DNA from: Symmachiella dynata
GTDB taxonomy: Bacteria > Planctomycetota > Planctomycetia > Planctomycetales > Planctomycetaceae
Reading direction: 5' to 3'
Length of the DNA: 64,000 nucleotides
Assembly (NCBI RefSeq): GCF_007747995.1
Contig: NZ_CP036276.1
Span: forward strand, 3,029,001-3,093,000
The translations under genes were made by a program, and so were the position numbers. Positions 17,535 to 26,606 of the stretch are shown piece after piece (within the stretch, counting starts at the first letter, position 1; every line of letters starts with the position of its first letter). The notes below the pieces were generated by a model. The model was not told the origin of the DNA. It worked only from the letters and a program-made list of their open reading frames with translations, and searched no databases.

Positions 17535-18914
17535 TCAATCCGCAAACACCTTTCCCGGATTCATCACGTTCTGCGGATCAAGTGTCGCCTTGATCGACCG
17601 CATCACGTCCCAGGCGGCACCATGTTCCTGTTGTAGGAATTCCCGTTTGCCCAACCCGATACCATGTTCGCCGCTACAGGTGCCCTCCATGTCGAGCGCG
17701 CGTTGGACCATGCGGCTGTTGAAATGTTCCGCTTCGGCTAATTCCTCAAGGCGATTCGGATCGACCAAAAACAGCACATGAAAATTCCCGTCTCCCACGT
17801 GCCCCAGCATCGGACAAGGCAACGAGCATTCCTGCAAATCCCGCCGTGTTTCCGCAATGCATTCGGCCAACCGCGAGATGGGAACGCAGACATCCGTCGT
17901 AACGCTCCGGCTGCCCGGTCGCGATTCGATGATGGCGTAATACGCATCGTGCCGCGCTTGCCACAGCTTGTTGCGTTGAGCCGCATCCGTCGCCCATTGA
18001 AAGTCGGTCCCCCCCTGCTCTGCCGCAATCCGCGCAACCCGCTGGGACTGTTCGACCACCCCCTGCTCCGTCCCTTGGAATTCGAGGAACAACGTAGGCG
18101 CCGGTGCGTAGTCGAGGCCGGAATAAGCATTCACCGCCTGTAGCGCCGCCTCGTCCAGTAATTCCATTCGAGCCAAGGGGATTCCCGCTTGGATTGTCTG
18201 GATCACAGTCTTCACCGCCGCAGCAACATCCGGAAACGGGCAGACGGCTGATGACAACGCCTCGGGAACACGATGCAGCCGGACCGTCACGGCTGTGATA
18301 ATTCCCAACGTCCCTTCTGAGCCGACAAACAGCCGCGTGAGGTCATATCCCGCCGCCGATTTGCGAGCACGGCGCGATGTGTGAATCACCCGTCCGTCGG
18401 CCAAGACGACTTCCAGTCCCAGCACATTTTCACGCATCGTGCCGTAACGAAATGCATTGGACCCCGACGCCCGCGTGGCCGCCATGCCGCCGATTGTAGC
18501 TGCGGCACCAGGATCGACCGAAAAGAACAGCTGGCTGCCTTCGAGTCGCTCATTCAACGCAACGTGCGTCACACCCGCATCGACGACCGCGTCCAGATCT
18601 TCGGGATGAATCGCGCGAATCTCATGCATCCCGCTCAGATCAATGCACAGCCCGCCCCGTGTGGCCACGATTCCTCCTTCGACGGCGGAACCAATGCCGT
18701 AGGGAATCATCGGCACCCCACGCGCGGAACAGATTTTAACGATTTCCGCAACTTCGGCGGTGGTTTCAGGAAACGCAACCGCCTCAGGTGCCACAGCAGG
18801 CTGCCAAGACTCGTCACTGCCATGCACGTCGCGGACACCATCGGCCAGCGTCAGCCGATCGCCGAGCAAGGCCGTCAATTCAGATTGTGCTTGTGAGAAT
18901 TTCGTCATCCGCAA
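17535..18914 (-). CDS. FAD-binding oxidoreductase, GlcD/D-lactate dehydrogenase family
   Basis: 459 residues. The PCMH-type FAD domain (about 40-220) shows PMIPYGIGSAVEGG (residues near 75-88), the pyrophosphate-binding RASGSNAFRYGTMRENVLG, and GSEGTLGIITAVTVRL; the C-terminal FAD-linked oxidase domain ends in CSGEHGIGLGKREFL. This matches bacterial D-lactate dehydrogenase (cytochrome)/glycolate oxidase GlcD and mitochondrial LDHD. It oxidises a 2-hydroxy acid, with electrons going to a cytochrome or quinone. No glcE or glcF lies nearby, so a single-subunit D-lactate or 2-hydroxyacid dehydrogenase is more likely than glycolate oxidase. No signal peptide is visible. Confidence 0.85.
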   Translation of the reverse strand: MRMTKFSQAQSELTALLGDRLTLADGVRDVHGSDESWQPAVAPEAVAFPETTAEVAEIVKICSARGVPMIPYGIGSAVEGGIVATRGGLCIDLSGMHEIRAIHPEDLDAVVDAGVTHVALNERLEGSQLFFSVDPGAAATIGGMAATRASGSNAFRYGTMRENVLGLEVVLADGRVIHTSRRARKSAAGYDLTRLFVGSEGTLGIITAVTVRLHRVPEALSSAVCPFPDVAAAVKTVIQTIQAGIPLARMELLDEAALQAVNAYSGLDYAPAPTLFLEFQGTEQGVVEQSQRVARIAAEQGGTDFQWATDAAQRNKLWQARHDAYYAIIESRPGSRSVTTDVCVPISRLAECIAETRRDLQECSLPCPMLGHVGDGNFHVLFLVDPNRLEELAEAEHFNSRMVQRALDMEGTCSGEHGIGLGKREFLQQEHGAAWDVMRSIKATLDPQNVMNPGKVFAD

Positions 18915-19547
18915 ATTCTAACCGCTGAATCGAGACTTCGCATCCCGTCGCAACGGACATCGCATCCAAAAGCTCGCGCACCTGGCCAGCACCCAACGTC
19001 TTCGTCTTCTGGTAAAAGCGAATCACGAAGCGCCGCTGAATTCGTCAATAATGGAATATTCCGCCCAGACCTCCTGAGCTGATCAACTCTTACAGTTCCG
19101 ATGCTCCTTGAAATTCGTGCAGACACCCAACTCCGCATAACCCTGATGATCGCGCATTGGAGACATCCGTTGGCTCAGCGTGCGATCTTCTCCGGTTCGT
19201 TCATGCACTCAAGATCCTATGTCCCTTTTCCTAAAGGGTTTATATCGCTTTGGCTTCATTCGCGGTGATCGGCGCGTGAACGTCAGGACCTCAATAATCG
19301 GCATGGTTGTTGCCACGCGTTTTAAAGCATTGATCCTTACATCTTGCAGATTCTACGTCGATGACTCAGTGCGGAGAAATTTCGCAACCAATAACTACTG
19401 GTCAGCTTCTCCAAAGTACGATCTACCTAGTGCGAACGTGAGACATGAATGTGCGTTGCAAATGATTTGCAACCTGAGTGCCAACGGAGGGGCCGCCCTA
19501 CGAGTCCGCTTTGGACGGACTTCCCCCAAGACTGTTGGTCACAAGTG
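18915..19547. other. Long leader region before sthA with no gene
   Basis: A divergent gap of 633 bases between the GlcD-like gene and sthA. Short open frames inside it are not supported by codon usage or homology. It contains a perfect 19-bp palindrome (19455-19473), listed separately, and a hairpin AGTCCG/CGGACT at about 19503-19521. The sthA start itself has no good Shine-Dalgarno. A regulated promoter or a leader RNA is possible. Confidence 0.5.
19455..19473. promoter_or_regulatory. Perfect 19-bp palindrome, Fur-family-box-like
   Basis: GTTGCAAATGATTTGCAAC: two 9-bp arms around one central base, 75 bases before the sthA start. The size and the AAATGATTT centre resemble binding sites of Fur/Zur/Mur-type metal regulators (symmetry of the 7-1-7 kind). 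No regulator of that family is in the window, so the assignment is inference. Confidence 0.5.
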
Positions 19548-21026
19548 ATGAAATACGATCTGGTTGTTATTGGCAGCGGACCTGCCGGACAAAAAGGCGC
19601 GATAGCTGCCGCCAAACTCAACAAGCGCGTCGCCATTGTCGAACGCGACTTCAATCAGTTTGGCGGCGTCTGCCTGCACTCCGGCACGATCCCCTCCAAG
19701 ACGATGCGAGAAGCCATTTTGCATCTCAGTGGCTATAGTCATCGCGACGTATACGGCGAGCAGTACCGTCAAAAACGTCGGATCACGATGGACGATCTGC
19801 GACGGCAGGTCGCGCACGTCGTCGAGCACGAACGTGATGTTGTTCAAGACCAGTTGGAGCGCAACGGGATCGACAGTTACGTCGGTGACGCGAGTTTCGT
19901 CGGCCCGCACGAGATCGCTGTCACCCGCGCCGGCGGAGAATCGGTGACCCTGCAGACTGAAAAAGTCTTGATCGCCAGTGGCACAAAGCCGGCACGGCCC
20001 GAGAGCATCCCGTTCGATGGCGAAACCGTATTCGATTCCGACGAGATCCTGAAGTTGTCGGAAATTCCACGGTCCTTGATCGTCATCGGCGGCGGCGTGA
20101 TTGGCATCGAGTACGGCATCATGTTTGCCACACTGGGGGTGCGGGTAACCGTTGTTGATGGCCGGCGACGGCTGTTGGAATTTGCCGACGCCGAAATCGT
20201 CGACTCACTGATGTTCCACGCCCGTTCGCTGGGCATGGTCTTTCGCTTGGGTGAGGACGTGGTGGGGATTGATCGCCTTCAGGAAAACCGGATCGCTTTG
20301 CATTTGGAAAGCGGCAAAAAGCTGATCGGCGAAAGCGTTCTCTATGCTGCCGGTCGCGCCGGCGACACGGAACGTCTGAATCTGGAAGCCGCCGGTCTGA
20401 CTCCCGATGATCGGGGCCGCTTGTGGTGTAACGAGCATCAACAGACCTGGGTGCCGCATATCTACGGTGTGGGCGATGTCGTCGGTTTTCCCGCTCTGGC
20501 CAGCGTTTCGATGGAACAAGGCCGCCGCGCCGTTTGCCACGCGTTCGATCAACCGTTTCACGGCTGTGAGGTGTTGCCCTACGGCCTGTATACGATTCCC
20601 GAAATTTCGATGGTCGGGAAGAACGAAGACGAACTAACCAAGGAACGCGTGCCCTACGAAGTCGGTGTCGCTCGTTTTCGCGAAATCGCCCGCGGTAAGA
20701 TTCTGGGGGACGACACGGGACTGCTCAAGATGTTGTTCCACCGCGAAACGCGCGAAATTCTCGGCGTGCACTGCATCGGCGCCACCGCCACGGAGATTAT
20801 TCACATCGGGCAAACGGTGATGGCCTTGGGAGGCACCATCGACTATTTCCGCGACACGGTCTTCAATTATCCCACCATGGCCGAATGCTACAAAGTCGCC
20901 GCCTTTGATGGATTGAATAAGCTGTCGCTGGAAGGCGAATTCGCCGCATCAGCGCCGTCCACATCGGAGAAGGAAGAGAAAACACCCCTGCCGCGTGAAG
21001 CCAATATCGATGTCATGGCTGTATAA
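19548..21026 (+). CDS. sthA: Soluble pyridine nucleotide transhydrogenase (Si-specific)
   Basis: 492 residues starting at ATG 19548 (MKYDLVVIGSGPAG), the usual length. FAD motif GSGPAGQKGA (9-18); the active-site region reads GGVCLHSGTIPSK (39-51), with only one cysteine of the disulfide pair (Cys42; Thr47 at the second place), which is the hallmark of SthA against lipoamide dehydrogenase. NAD-binding motif IGGGVIGIEYG is at about 182-192; the dimerisation domain follows. The enzyme balances NADH and NADPH in the cytoplasm. Its C-terminus is extended by about 25 polar residues. The long upstream region with a Fur-like palindrome suggests regulated transcription. Confidence 0.9.
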   Translation: MKYDLVVIGSGPAGQKGAIAAAKLNKRVAIVERDFNQFGGVCLHSGTIPSKTMREAILHLSGYSHRDVYGEQYRQKRRITMDDLRRQVAHVVEHERDVVQDQLERNGIDSYVGDASFVGPHEIAVTRAGGESVTLQTEKVLIASGTKPARPESIPFDGETVFDSDEILKLSEIPRSLIVIGGGVIGIEYGIMFATLGVRVTVVDGRRRLLEFADAEIVDSLMFHARSLGMVFRLGEDVVGIDRLQENRIALHLESGKKLIGESVLYAAGRAGDTERLNLEAAGLTPDDRGRLWCNEHQQTWVPHIYGVGDVVGFPALASVSMEQGRRAVCHAFDQPFHGCEVLPYGLYTIPEISMVGKNEDELTKERVPYEVGVARFREIARGKILGDDTGLLKMLFHRETREILGVHCIGATATEIIHIGQTVMALGGTIDYFRDTVFNYPTMAECYKVAAFDGLNKLSLEGEFAASAPSTSEKEEKTPLPREANIDVMAV

Positions 21027-21047
21027 GGGTGGCATCACCTCGGCTAG

Positions 21048-21536
21048 CTACGACTTGGGAATATCAAACCCCACGTCGACCGAGCATTCGGAAAAGTCGG
21101 TGGTCATGGGCAACCAATAATGTTGCGCCCAGCGTGGCGAATAGATGGTGTAGTCACCCCCGACAATCACTTGCGGCAAGCTGATGTTCAGGCCCAATGT
21201 TTCCATATGACGTTTGCCGAAACCGGCGATCATATTGGCCATTTCTCCGATCGCATCCAGCACATCTGCATCGACCTCGGTGGGCTGAATCCCTGTCATC
21301 CGCTCCAAAATCGCCATGGCTCCTTCAGCGGGAATGCTGAATGAAATCGCCCCGGTCATTCCACCACTGATACCAATCACCGACGTGACTTCATGCATCC
21401 GATGGCCTACGGAAACCGGCTGAATTTCCCCCATCGTGCAGCCACTATCCAGCATCATTTCCACGACTGAAATCGTCGATTCCGCGAACGGCTTGATCAA
21501 TTGCAATGCTGGATCTTGTTCAGTCGATGTCGTCAT
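21048..21536 (-). CDS. CheX-like chemotaxis/CheY-P phosphatase family protein
   Basis: 162 residues. The family signature with Glu98 and Asn101 (DAIGEMANMIAG, 94-105) is intact, as needed for CheX/CheC/FliY-type dephosphorylation of response regulators. GISGGMTGAISFSIP (55-69) is the typical beta-sheet/dimer segment. There is only one such signature, as in CheX. It would act in the cytoplasm on a phosphorylated CheY-like receiver. No other chemotaxis, flagellar or receiver gene is in the window, so its partner is elsewhere. Convergent with sthA, with only 21 bases between the stops. Confidence 0.82.
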   Translation of the reverse strand: MTTSTEQDPALQLIKPFAESTISVVEMMLDSGCTMGEIQPVSVGHRMHEVTSVIGISGGMTGAISFSIPAEGAMAILERMTGIQPTEVDADVLDAIGEMANMIAGFGKRHMETLGLNISLPQVIVGGDYTIYSPRWAQHYWLPMTTDFSECSVDVGFDIPKS

Positions 21537-21708
21537 GAAACTGTTTTCCCAATGGGGGCGCGTCGATCACGATAAGTCTGTCCATTTCTTAAATCGACCG
21601 TACTGCGCCACAGATTCAACACGACATCCGTGCGTCCGACTTCCCACTAAAACCGGTCAGGTCGTTGGCTCCATTGGGCGGAAAAATCGGAACAGCACGC
21701 AAACTCAC

Positions 21709-22704
21709 TCAACTGCAATTCCGCCGCAATTGCTCAACAGCCTGCTGGAAATCGGCCGGCAGCGGTGCTGAAATGACCAATGGGGCGCCCGTCAGCGGAT
21801 GCGAAAACGCAATTTCCGCCGCATGTAACGCCTGTCGATCCAGCAAATGCTCGTCGTCGGAAACTCCGTAAAACTCGTCCGCCACGATCGCATGCCCCAT
21901 GCTGGCTAGATGCACGCGGATCTGATGCAGCCGCCCCGTCAGCGGTTTGGCCTCGACCAACGAATACGGTAATTCAAATCGCTCCAACACTTGAAACCGT
22001 GTGACAGCGGCTTTGCTGCCTGTTGCCGTTGGGGCAACGCTCATCAGCCCACCGTCGGACGCCCGCCCGATTGCCGCATCGATCTCGCCCGTATTGTCAG
22101 CGATGTGACCGTGCACCAGCGCAAGATACGTCTTGGCCACCCGCCCCGACTGAAAGTCGATCGACAAATTGCGATGCGCATGGTGGTCTTTACAAACCAC
22201 GATCACTCCGCTGGTCAGCCGATCCAAGCGATGCACAATCCCCGGCCGCAACAGACCCGGCAGCGGCGTTTGCCGGTCGAGGTAATACTGCAACGCATTG
22301 GCCAACGTTCCGTCATGATAATTCCCACCCGGATGCGCGCTTTGCCGCGGCGGTTTATTCACGGCAATCACATGCTCATCTTCGTACAGGACTTCCAACG
22401 GCAGATCTTGGGCTTCGATCAGCTTGTCGGGCGGCTCAATCAACCTGACGCGCACTTGTTGGCCCGCTCGCACCCGAAACCGCGGTTCAGCCGGCACATC
22501 ATCAATCCACACGCACCCCCCGCGAATCAACCGCTGCATCCGCTGCGGCGTATAATTCCGAAAATGCCGCGTCAAAAACCGATCGATTTTCTCGCGATCC
22601 AAGTAGTTTTCGACCGTGACCACGGTGGTGTAGGGATATGGTGTTGTTGGCCGGGCGTTTTGCATATGATGTCGGAACAATGTACGAAGACGAATCCAAA
22701 TCAT
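21709..22704 (-). CDS. RluA family pseudouridine synthase
   Basis: 331 residues: an S4 RNA-binding domain at about 40-90 (REKIDRFLTRHF, RGGCVWIDD), then the catalytic domain with HRLDRLTSG (158-166, nucleophile Asp161) and the later motifs AKTYLALVHG and GRLHQIRVHLASMGH. It isomerises uridine to pseudouridine in ribosomal or transfer RNA. Order and motifs suit the RluC/RluD group; the exact target cannot be told. Divergent from the next gene, with starts only 60 bases apart, so their promoters overlap. Confidence 0.9.
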   Translation of the reverse strand: MIWIRLRTLFRHHMQNARPTTPYPYTTVVTVENYLDREKIDRFLTRHFRNYTPQRMQRLIRGGCVWIDDVPAEPRFRVRAGQQVRVRLIEPPDKLIEAQDLPLEVLYEDEHVIAVNKPPRQSAHPGGNYHDGTLANALQYYLDRQTPLPGLLRPGIVHRLDRLTSGVIVVCKDHHAHRNLSIDFQSGRVAKTYLALVHGHIADNTGEIDAAIGRASDGGLMSVAPTATGSKAAVTRFQVLERFELPYSLVEAKPLTGRLHQIRVHLASMGHAIVADEFYGVSDDEHLLDRQALHAAEIAFSHPLTGAPLVISAPLPADFQQAVEQLRRNCS

Positions 22705-22763
22705 TCAATCGCCCTGCTTTGTAACTGCACTCGCATGACGTGGAAAGCCCGACAGCGCCGCCA

Positions 22764-23483
22764 ATGACCGAGTCCCACGAAAATCTCTTGTTGCTTCCTG
22801 GCCTACACGGCGTTGGCTCGTTGTTTCCTCCCTTCATCTCCGCCATGCCGTCGCACTGGACGACGCATACGTTCGAGTATCCTCTCGATGCGGTGCGTTC
22901 CTATGAAGAGTGGACAGCGATAATCCGTGAGACTCTTCCCGAGCGCGAACCGTTCGTCTTAGTCGCAGAGTCTTTCTCCGGTCCAATCGCTGTCAAAATT
23001 GCCGCAACGCCACCACCCAATCTGCGAGCATTGGTTTTGACGGGAACATTCCTCTCCAACCCGGTGGCTCCCCTGCCGAAGTGGCTGGTCCGCGTCGCTA
23101 AACCGTTGTTGAAAATCGCGCCCGTTCCTCGCTTTATACTGCGGCGATTTTTATTGTCCCCAGATTCTTCGCCCCAGTTGGTGCAAGGAGTGTTTCAGGC
23201 GGTCGATTCACTCCCCAAAACGACAATGGTCGATCGGATCGTGTCCACGTGCATGGTCGACGTGCGCGAGGATTATCGCCGGTTAACGGTGCCGACGCTG
23301 GTCCTCATCGGACGACGGGAGCGACTCATTCGCCCTCGGGCGGTTGCGGAATTCAGCCGTTTGCGTCCTGATGTGCAGATCGCCGAATTCGATGCGCCTC
23401 ACCTGATTGTAGAGTCCAAGCCGCAAGAATCCGTTACCGCTATCGCACAGTTTTTGCAGCAACTGTCGACATCCGAAGCGTGA
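22764..23483 (+). CDS. Alpha/beta hydrolase, small carboxylesterase-like
   Basis: 239 residues from ATG 22764 (an in-frame ATG at 22740 is also possible). The fold is suggested by LLLPGLHGVGSLF (8-20, oxyanion region), the nucleophile elbow VAESFSGPIA (67-76, Ser70), and DAPHLIVE near residue 214-221 with the likely catalytic histidine. The acid residue is not obvious: LIGRRERLI replaces the usual GxxD. No signal peptide, so cytoplasmic. Substrate unknown; relatives are annotated only as alpha/beta hydrolases. Confidence 0.75.
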   Translation: MTESHENLLLLPGLHGVGSLFPPFISAMPSHWTTHTFEYPLDAVRSYEEWTAIIRETLPEREPFVLVAESFSGPIAVKIAATPPPNLRALVLTGTFLSNPVAPLPKWLVRVAKPLLKIAPVPRFILRRFLLSPDSSPQLVQGVFQAVDSLPKTTMVDRIVSTCMVDVREDYRRLTVPTLVLIGRRERLIRPRAVAEFSRLRPDVQIAEFDAPHLIVESKPQESVTAIAQFLQQLSTSEA

Positions 23484-23536
23484 ATGCTTGATGCGCCGAA
23501 AAAACACTGTTTGAAAATTCATTGAGAACCCCCAAC

Positions 23537-24814
23537 ATGCAACACGATACAGCTTTTCAAATGGCGGCTTCCAATATCCGTTTCGGTGCTGGAATCACCG
23601 GCGAAGTCGGCATGGACCTCGTCGACATGGGGTTGCGACGGGTGATGTTGGTCATCGATCCCGCCCTCGTCGCTTTACCAACCGGCAAGACGGTGATTGC
23701 CTCGCTGGACGATAACGGGATCGATTACGAACTGTTCGACCGCGTTCGCGTTGAGCCGACCGATGCCAGTTTTCAAGACGCAGCCCAGTTTGCCACCGCA
23801 GGCAACTTCGATGCATTTGTCGCTGTCGGCGGCGGCAGCACGATCGATACCGCGAAAGCGGCCAATCTGTACTCCTCGCACCCGGCTGATTTTTTGGAAT
23901 ACGTCAACGCACCCATCGGCCGCGGCCGTCCCGTCCCCGGCCCCTGCAAACCGCTTATTGCCATCCCCACCACAGCAGGCACGGGGAGCGAAACGACCGG
24001 CGTCGCCATCTTTGACTTTGTCGAACATCATGCCAAGACCGGCATCGCTCATCGCTTTTTGAAACCGACACTCGGCATCGTCGATCCTGAAAATACCCGC
24101 ACGCTCCCAGCGGCGGTGGCAGCGGCGGCTGGGTTGGATGTGCTGTGTCACGCGATGGAATCCTACACTGCGATTCCCTACACAGCGCGCCCTAAACCGG
24201 CGCGGCCGATCGAGCGGCCGGCCTATCAAGGCAATAACCCCATCAGCGACCTCTGGTCAATGCGCGCACTGGAAATGTGCCGTGAATCGTTATTACAAGC
24301 CGTCGCGCATCCCGAAGATGATCATGCCCGTGGACAAATGATTCTCGCATCGGCGCTGGCCGGCATCGGCTTTGGCAACGCTGGCGTCCACCTGCCACAC
24401 GGCATGTCCTACCCGGTGGCCGGCATGGTCCGCGAATTTATGCCCGCTGGTTATGTGACCGATCACCCGATCGTCCCGCACGGCATGTCGGTCATTCTCA
24501 ATGCTCCCGCCGTCGTCCGCTTCACCGCTTCCGCCTGTCCGGAAAGGCATCTGCAGGTCGCCGCAGCTTTGGGAGCGGACATCAACGATGTTGACGAACG
24601 CGACGCCGGCGACATTCTTGCTGACACGATTATCGACTACATGCAAAAACTAAACATGCCGTCCGGTCTCGCCGCTGTCGGGTATACAGATGCCGACATC
24701 CCCGCCCTGGTTCAAGGCACGCTGCCCCAACACCGTGTGACGAAACTTGCCCCCAAACCGGCCGGCGAAAAAGAGTTGGCGTCGCTGTTCGCCGATTCGT
24801 TAGAGATTTGGTGA
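23537..24814 (+). CDS. Iron-containing alcohol dehydrogenase, HOT (ADHFE1)-like
   Basis: 425 residues from ATG 23537; a TTG 15 bases earlier is in frame but unlikely. Fe-ADH features: cofactor motif VGGGSTIDTAKA (about 95-106), IPTTAGTGSETTG, and metal-binding histidines in VLCHAMESY and HLPHGMSYPV and HPIVPHGMSV. The insert ARPIERPAYQGNNPISDLW is characteristic of hydroxyacid-oxoacid transhydrogenase, which exchanges a hydrogen between 4-hydroxybutyrate and 2-oxoglutarate without free NAD. The next gene, a cytochrome P450, starts 50 bases after the stop, so a joint role in oxidising a P450-made alcohol is plausible but inferred. Confidence 0.85.
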   Translation: MQHDTAFQMAASNIRFGAGITGEVGMDLVDMGLRRVMLVIDPALVALPTGKTVIASLDDNGIDYELFDRVRVEPTDASFQDAAQFATAGNFDAFVAVGGGSTIDTAKAANLYSSHPADFLEYVNAPIGRGRPVPGPCKPLIAIPTTAGTGSETTGVAIFDFVEHHAKTGIAHRFLKPTLGIVDPENTRTLPAAVAAAAGLDVLCHAMESYTAIPYTARPKPARPIERPAYQGNNPISDLWSMRALEMCRESLLQAVAHPEDDHARGQMILASALAGIGFGNAGVHLPHGMSYPVAGMVREFMPAGYVTDHPIVPHGMSVILNAPAVVRFTASACPERHLQVAAALGADINDVDERDAGDILADTIIDYMQKLNMPSGLAAVGYTDADIPALVQGTLPQHRVTKLAPKPAGEKELASLFADSLEIW

Positions 24815-24864
24815 TTGGAGCAGAGGAGTTATTCGACTTCGCAAACAATTTAAGGAGAGCCGCC

Positions 24865-26406
24865 GTGCCAGGAAAGCTATCGGCATTTATGAACGACCAT
24901 GTCCCCGGCTATCGGCGTATGACGCGCCTGCCTGGTCAAGTCTTTGGCGTCAATCCTTTCGGTGGCGATATTCGACCAACGCGGGTTCCGGTTCTCCAGC
25001 CCGGTTCCGGCCGCCCCGCATTGCCGTTTCCTCATCCTTGGAATTTTGACGAACCAATTCGGATTCTCGAAACCTACTTTTGGGGTGCCGATGACGAACA
25101 GGGAGCGGGAAGACACAACCGCTACTTAGATTGTCCCGGCTTTTCCCCCATTTTGGTCACACGCGATCCCGGTGTGATTCGGGCGATTACGACCAACACC
25201 GGCGACCGCGCGGGACAATTCGATCGCGACACTCTTCCCTCCACCGGCATTGCGCGGGCCACGGGAAAGGATACGCTGCTCTTTGCGAACGGAGCGATCT
25301 GGAAACGACAACGCAAGCTCGCCGCCTCGCCGTTTGGCAAGACGACGCTGTTTCAGCCGGAGATGTTCCATGAATTCGCCGAAACATTCCGCAGCACCAT
25401 CACGCTCCGTTTGGACGCGCTGCGCAACCACTTCGAACAAACCGGTCAGAAGACGTTAAGCATCTCGTTGGAACCGGAAATCAAAGTGGTGATGTTGGAG
25501 ATGATCGTCAATAATTTCTTTGGCGCCGAAGTCGCTTATGAAGAGTTGCGCGATCGGTTCGTCCCGGCGCTGGAGCGAGTCATCGACCACATCGTCCGTG
25601 ACACGGTCATCAATCAGATCGGTATTTCGATCGCAAAAATGCCAAGCCTCAACGCCCGCATTGCACAAACCAAACAGGACTACGCCAGCTTCGAAGAACT
25701 GACCGCACGGGTCCTCGCCGTACGAAAAAAGGCGACCGGACTTTGGAAGCAATTTCGGTCCGACGCGCCCGACGAAGCCTTGCGGAGCAACATCAAGGTG
25801 TTTTTAGCCGGTGCTTTGGAAGCGACGACCTCCTATGCGACGTGGACGCTCTCGCATCTCGCGCGAAATTTACCGGCACAGGAAAAAGTTTATCAAGCGG
25901 TCCAGGAAATCGAGGACTACACACCCGAAAACCTAGAATCCGCCAACTACCTGACGCATGCCTTGGATGAATCGTTGCGCCTCACGCCGTCTCTATACTT
26001 TCTTCCCCGCAGAGCCACAGCGGACACTCGGATTGAAACAGCCGACGGCCGCAGCCTGCTCATTCCCCAGGGAACGCATATTCTGTTAGACGTCTGGCAT
26101 GCGAACCGGCACGACGACTTCTGGGGTATTGAAGCCACCGGTTATCCCGCCCACGAATTCGTCCCTGAGCGCTGGGCGGAATTGGCCGCAGCGGGGCGGG
26201 CGTCGAAAGAAACCCTGCACTTCGGTTTCGGCCACGGCCCCCGCGTTTGCCCGGGCAAACACCTCGGCCAACTCGAAGTCGCTCTCGTCGTGGGCGCCTT
26301 CGTCAAAGTCTTCCAATTCAAAGCCCTCCATCCAGAAAACCCCGCCAAGGCAGGCGTCTCCACCAAACCCCTGGACGGGACGCTGGTTGAATTGGAACTA
26401 CGCTGA
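24865..26406 (+). CDS. Cytochrome P450
   Basis: 513 residues starting at GTG 24865, decided by AAGGAG seven bases ahead. Conserved parts: the I-helix FLAGALEATTSYATWTLSHL (about 332-351), ExxR in DESLRLTP (about 390), FVPERW, and the haem-binding FGFGHGPRVCPG with the axial cysteine near residue 466. There is no membrane anchor, so it is a soluble class that takes electrons from a ferredoxin or flavodoxin; the Fpr-type reductase at 41334 could be the electron donor system's reductase, which is speculation. It is longer than typical bacterial P450s (about 400) by roughly 100 residues, mostly at the N-terminus. Probably co-transcribed with the HOT-like dehydrogenase. Confidence 0.92.
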   Translation: MPGKLSAFMNDHVPGYRRMTRLPGQVFGVNPFGGDIRPTRVPVLQPGSGRPALPFPHPWNFDEPIRILETYFWGADDEQGAGRHNRYLDCPGFSPILVTRDPGVIRAITTNTGDRAGQFDRDTLPSTGIARATGKDTLLFANGAIWKRQRKLAASPFGKTTLFQPEMFHEFAETFRSTITLRLDALRNHFEQTGQKTLSISLEPEIKVVMLEMIVNNFFGAEVAYEELRDRFVPALERVIDHIVRDTVINQIGISIAKMPSLNARIAQTKQDYASFEELTARVLAVRKKATGLWKQFRSDAPDEALRSNIKVFLAGALEATTSYATWTLSHLARNLPAQEKVYQAVQEIEDYTPENLESANYLTHALDESLRLTPSLYFLPRRATADTRIETADGRSLLIPQGTHILLDVWHANRHDDFWGIEATGYPAHEFVPERWAELAAAGRASKETLHFGFGHGPRVCPGKHLGQLEVALVVGAFVKVFQFKALHPENPAKAGVSTKPLDGTLVELELR

Positions 26407-26425
26407 CAGATGTTAGATGACATCA

Positions 26426-26590
26426 GGGGTGGCCGCGATAGCTCCGCTATCGGGGCGGGCGTAGCCCGTAAGAGGCCGCAATTACCGCGAACATCTTGCT
26501 GTTAGAAGCTACCGAAGAAACCATGGCCCGTCGAATTGCGGCTTCCTGTGCCTGACGGCACACCGATTGCTGCGCAATCGCTGCCACCCT
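26426..26590 (-). repeat. MITE-like intergenic repeat, family A, copy 3 (inverted)
   Basis: About 165 bp bounded by GGGGTGGCCGCGATAG and GCTGCCACCC. Relative to copies 1 and 2 it is inverted. It fills the gap between the convergent P450 and pepA genes, where its hairpins could serve as a bidirectional terminator. Confidence 0.8.
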
Positions 26591-26606
26591 TTGGTTGTTC
26601 GAGCGA

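Noticed and set aside
19180-19548. 122-residue open frame in the sthA leader
   Set aside because: No family, no good ribosome binding site and irregular composition; it also spans the palindrome. The region is treated as a leader.
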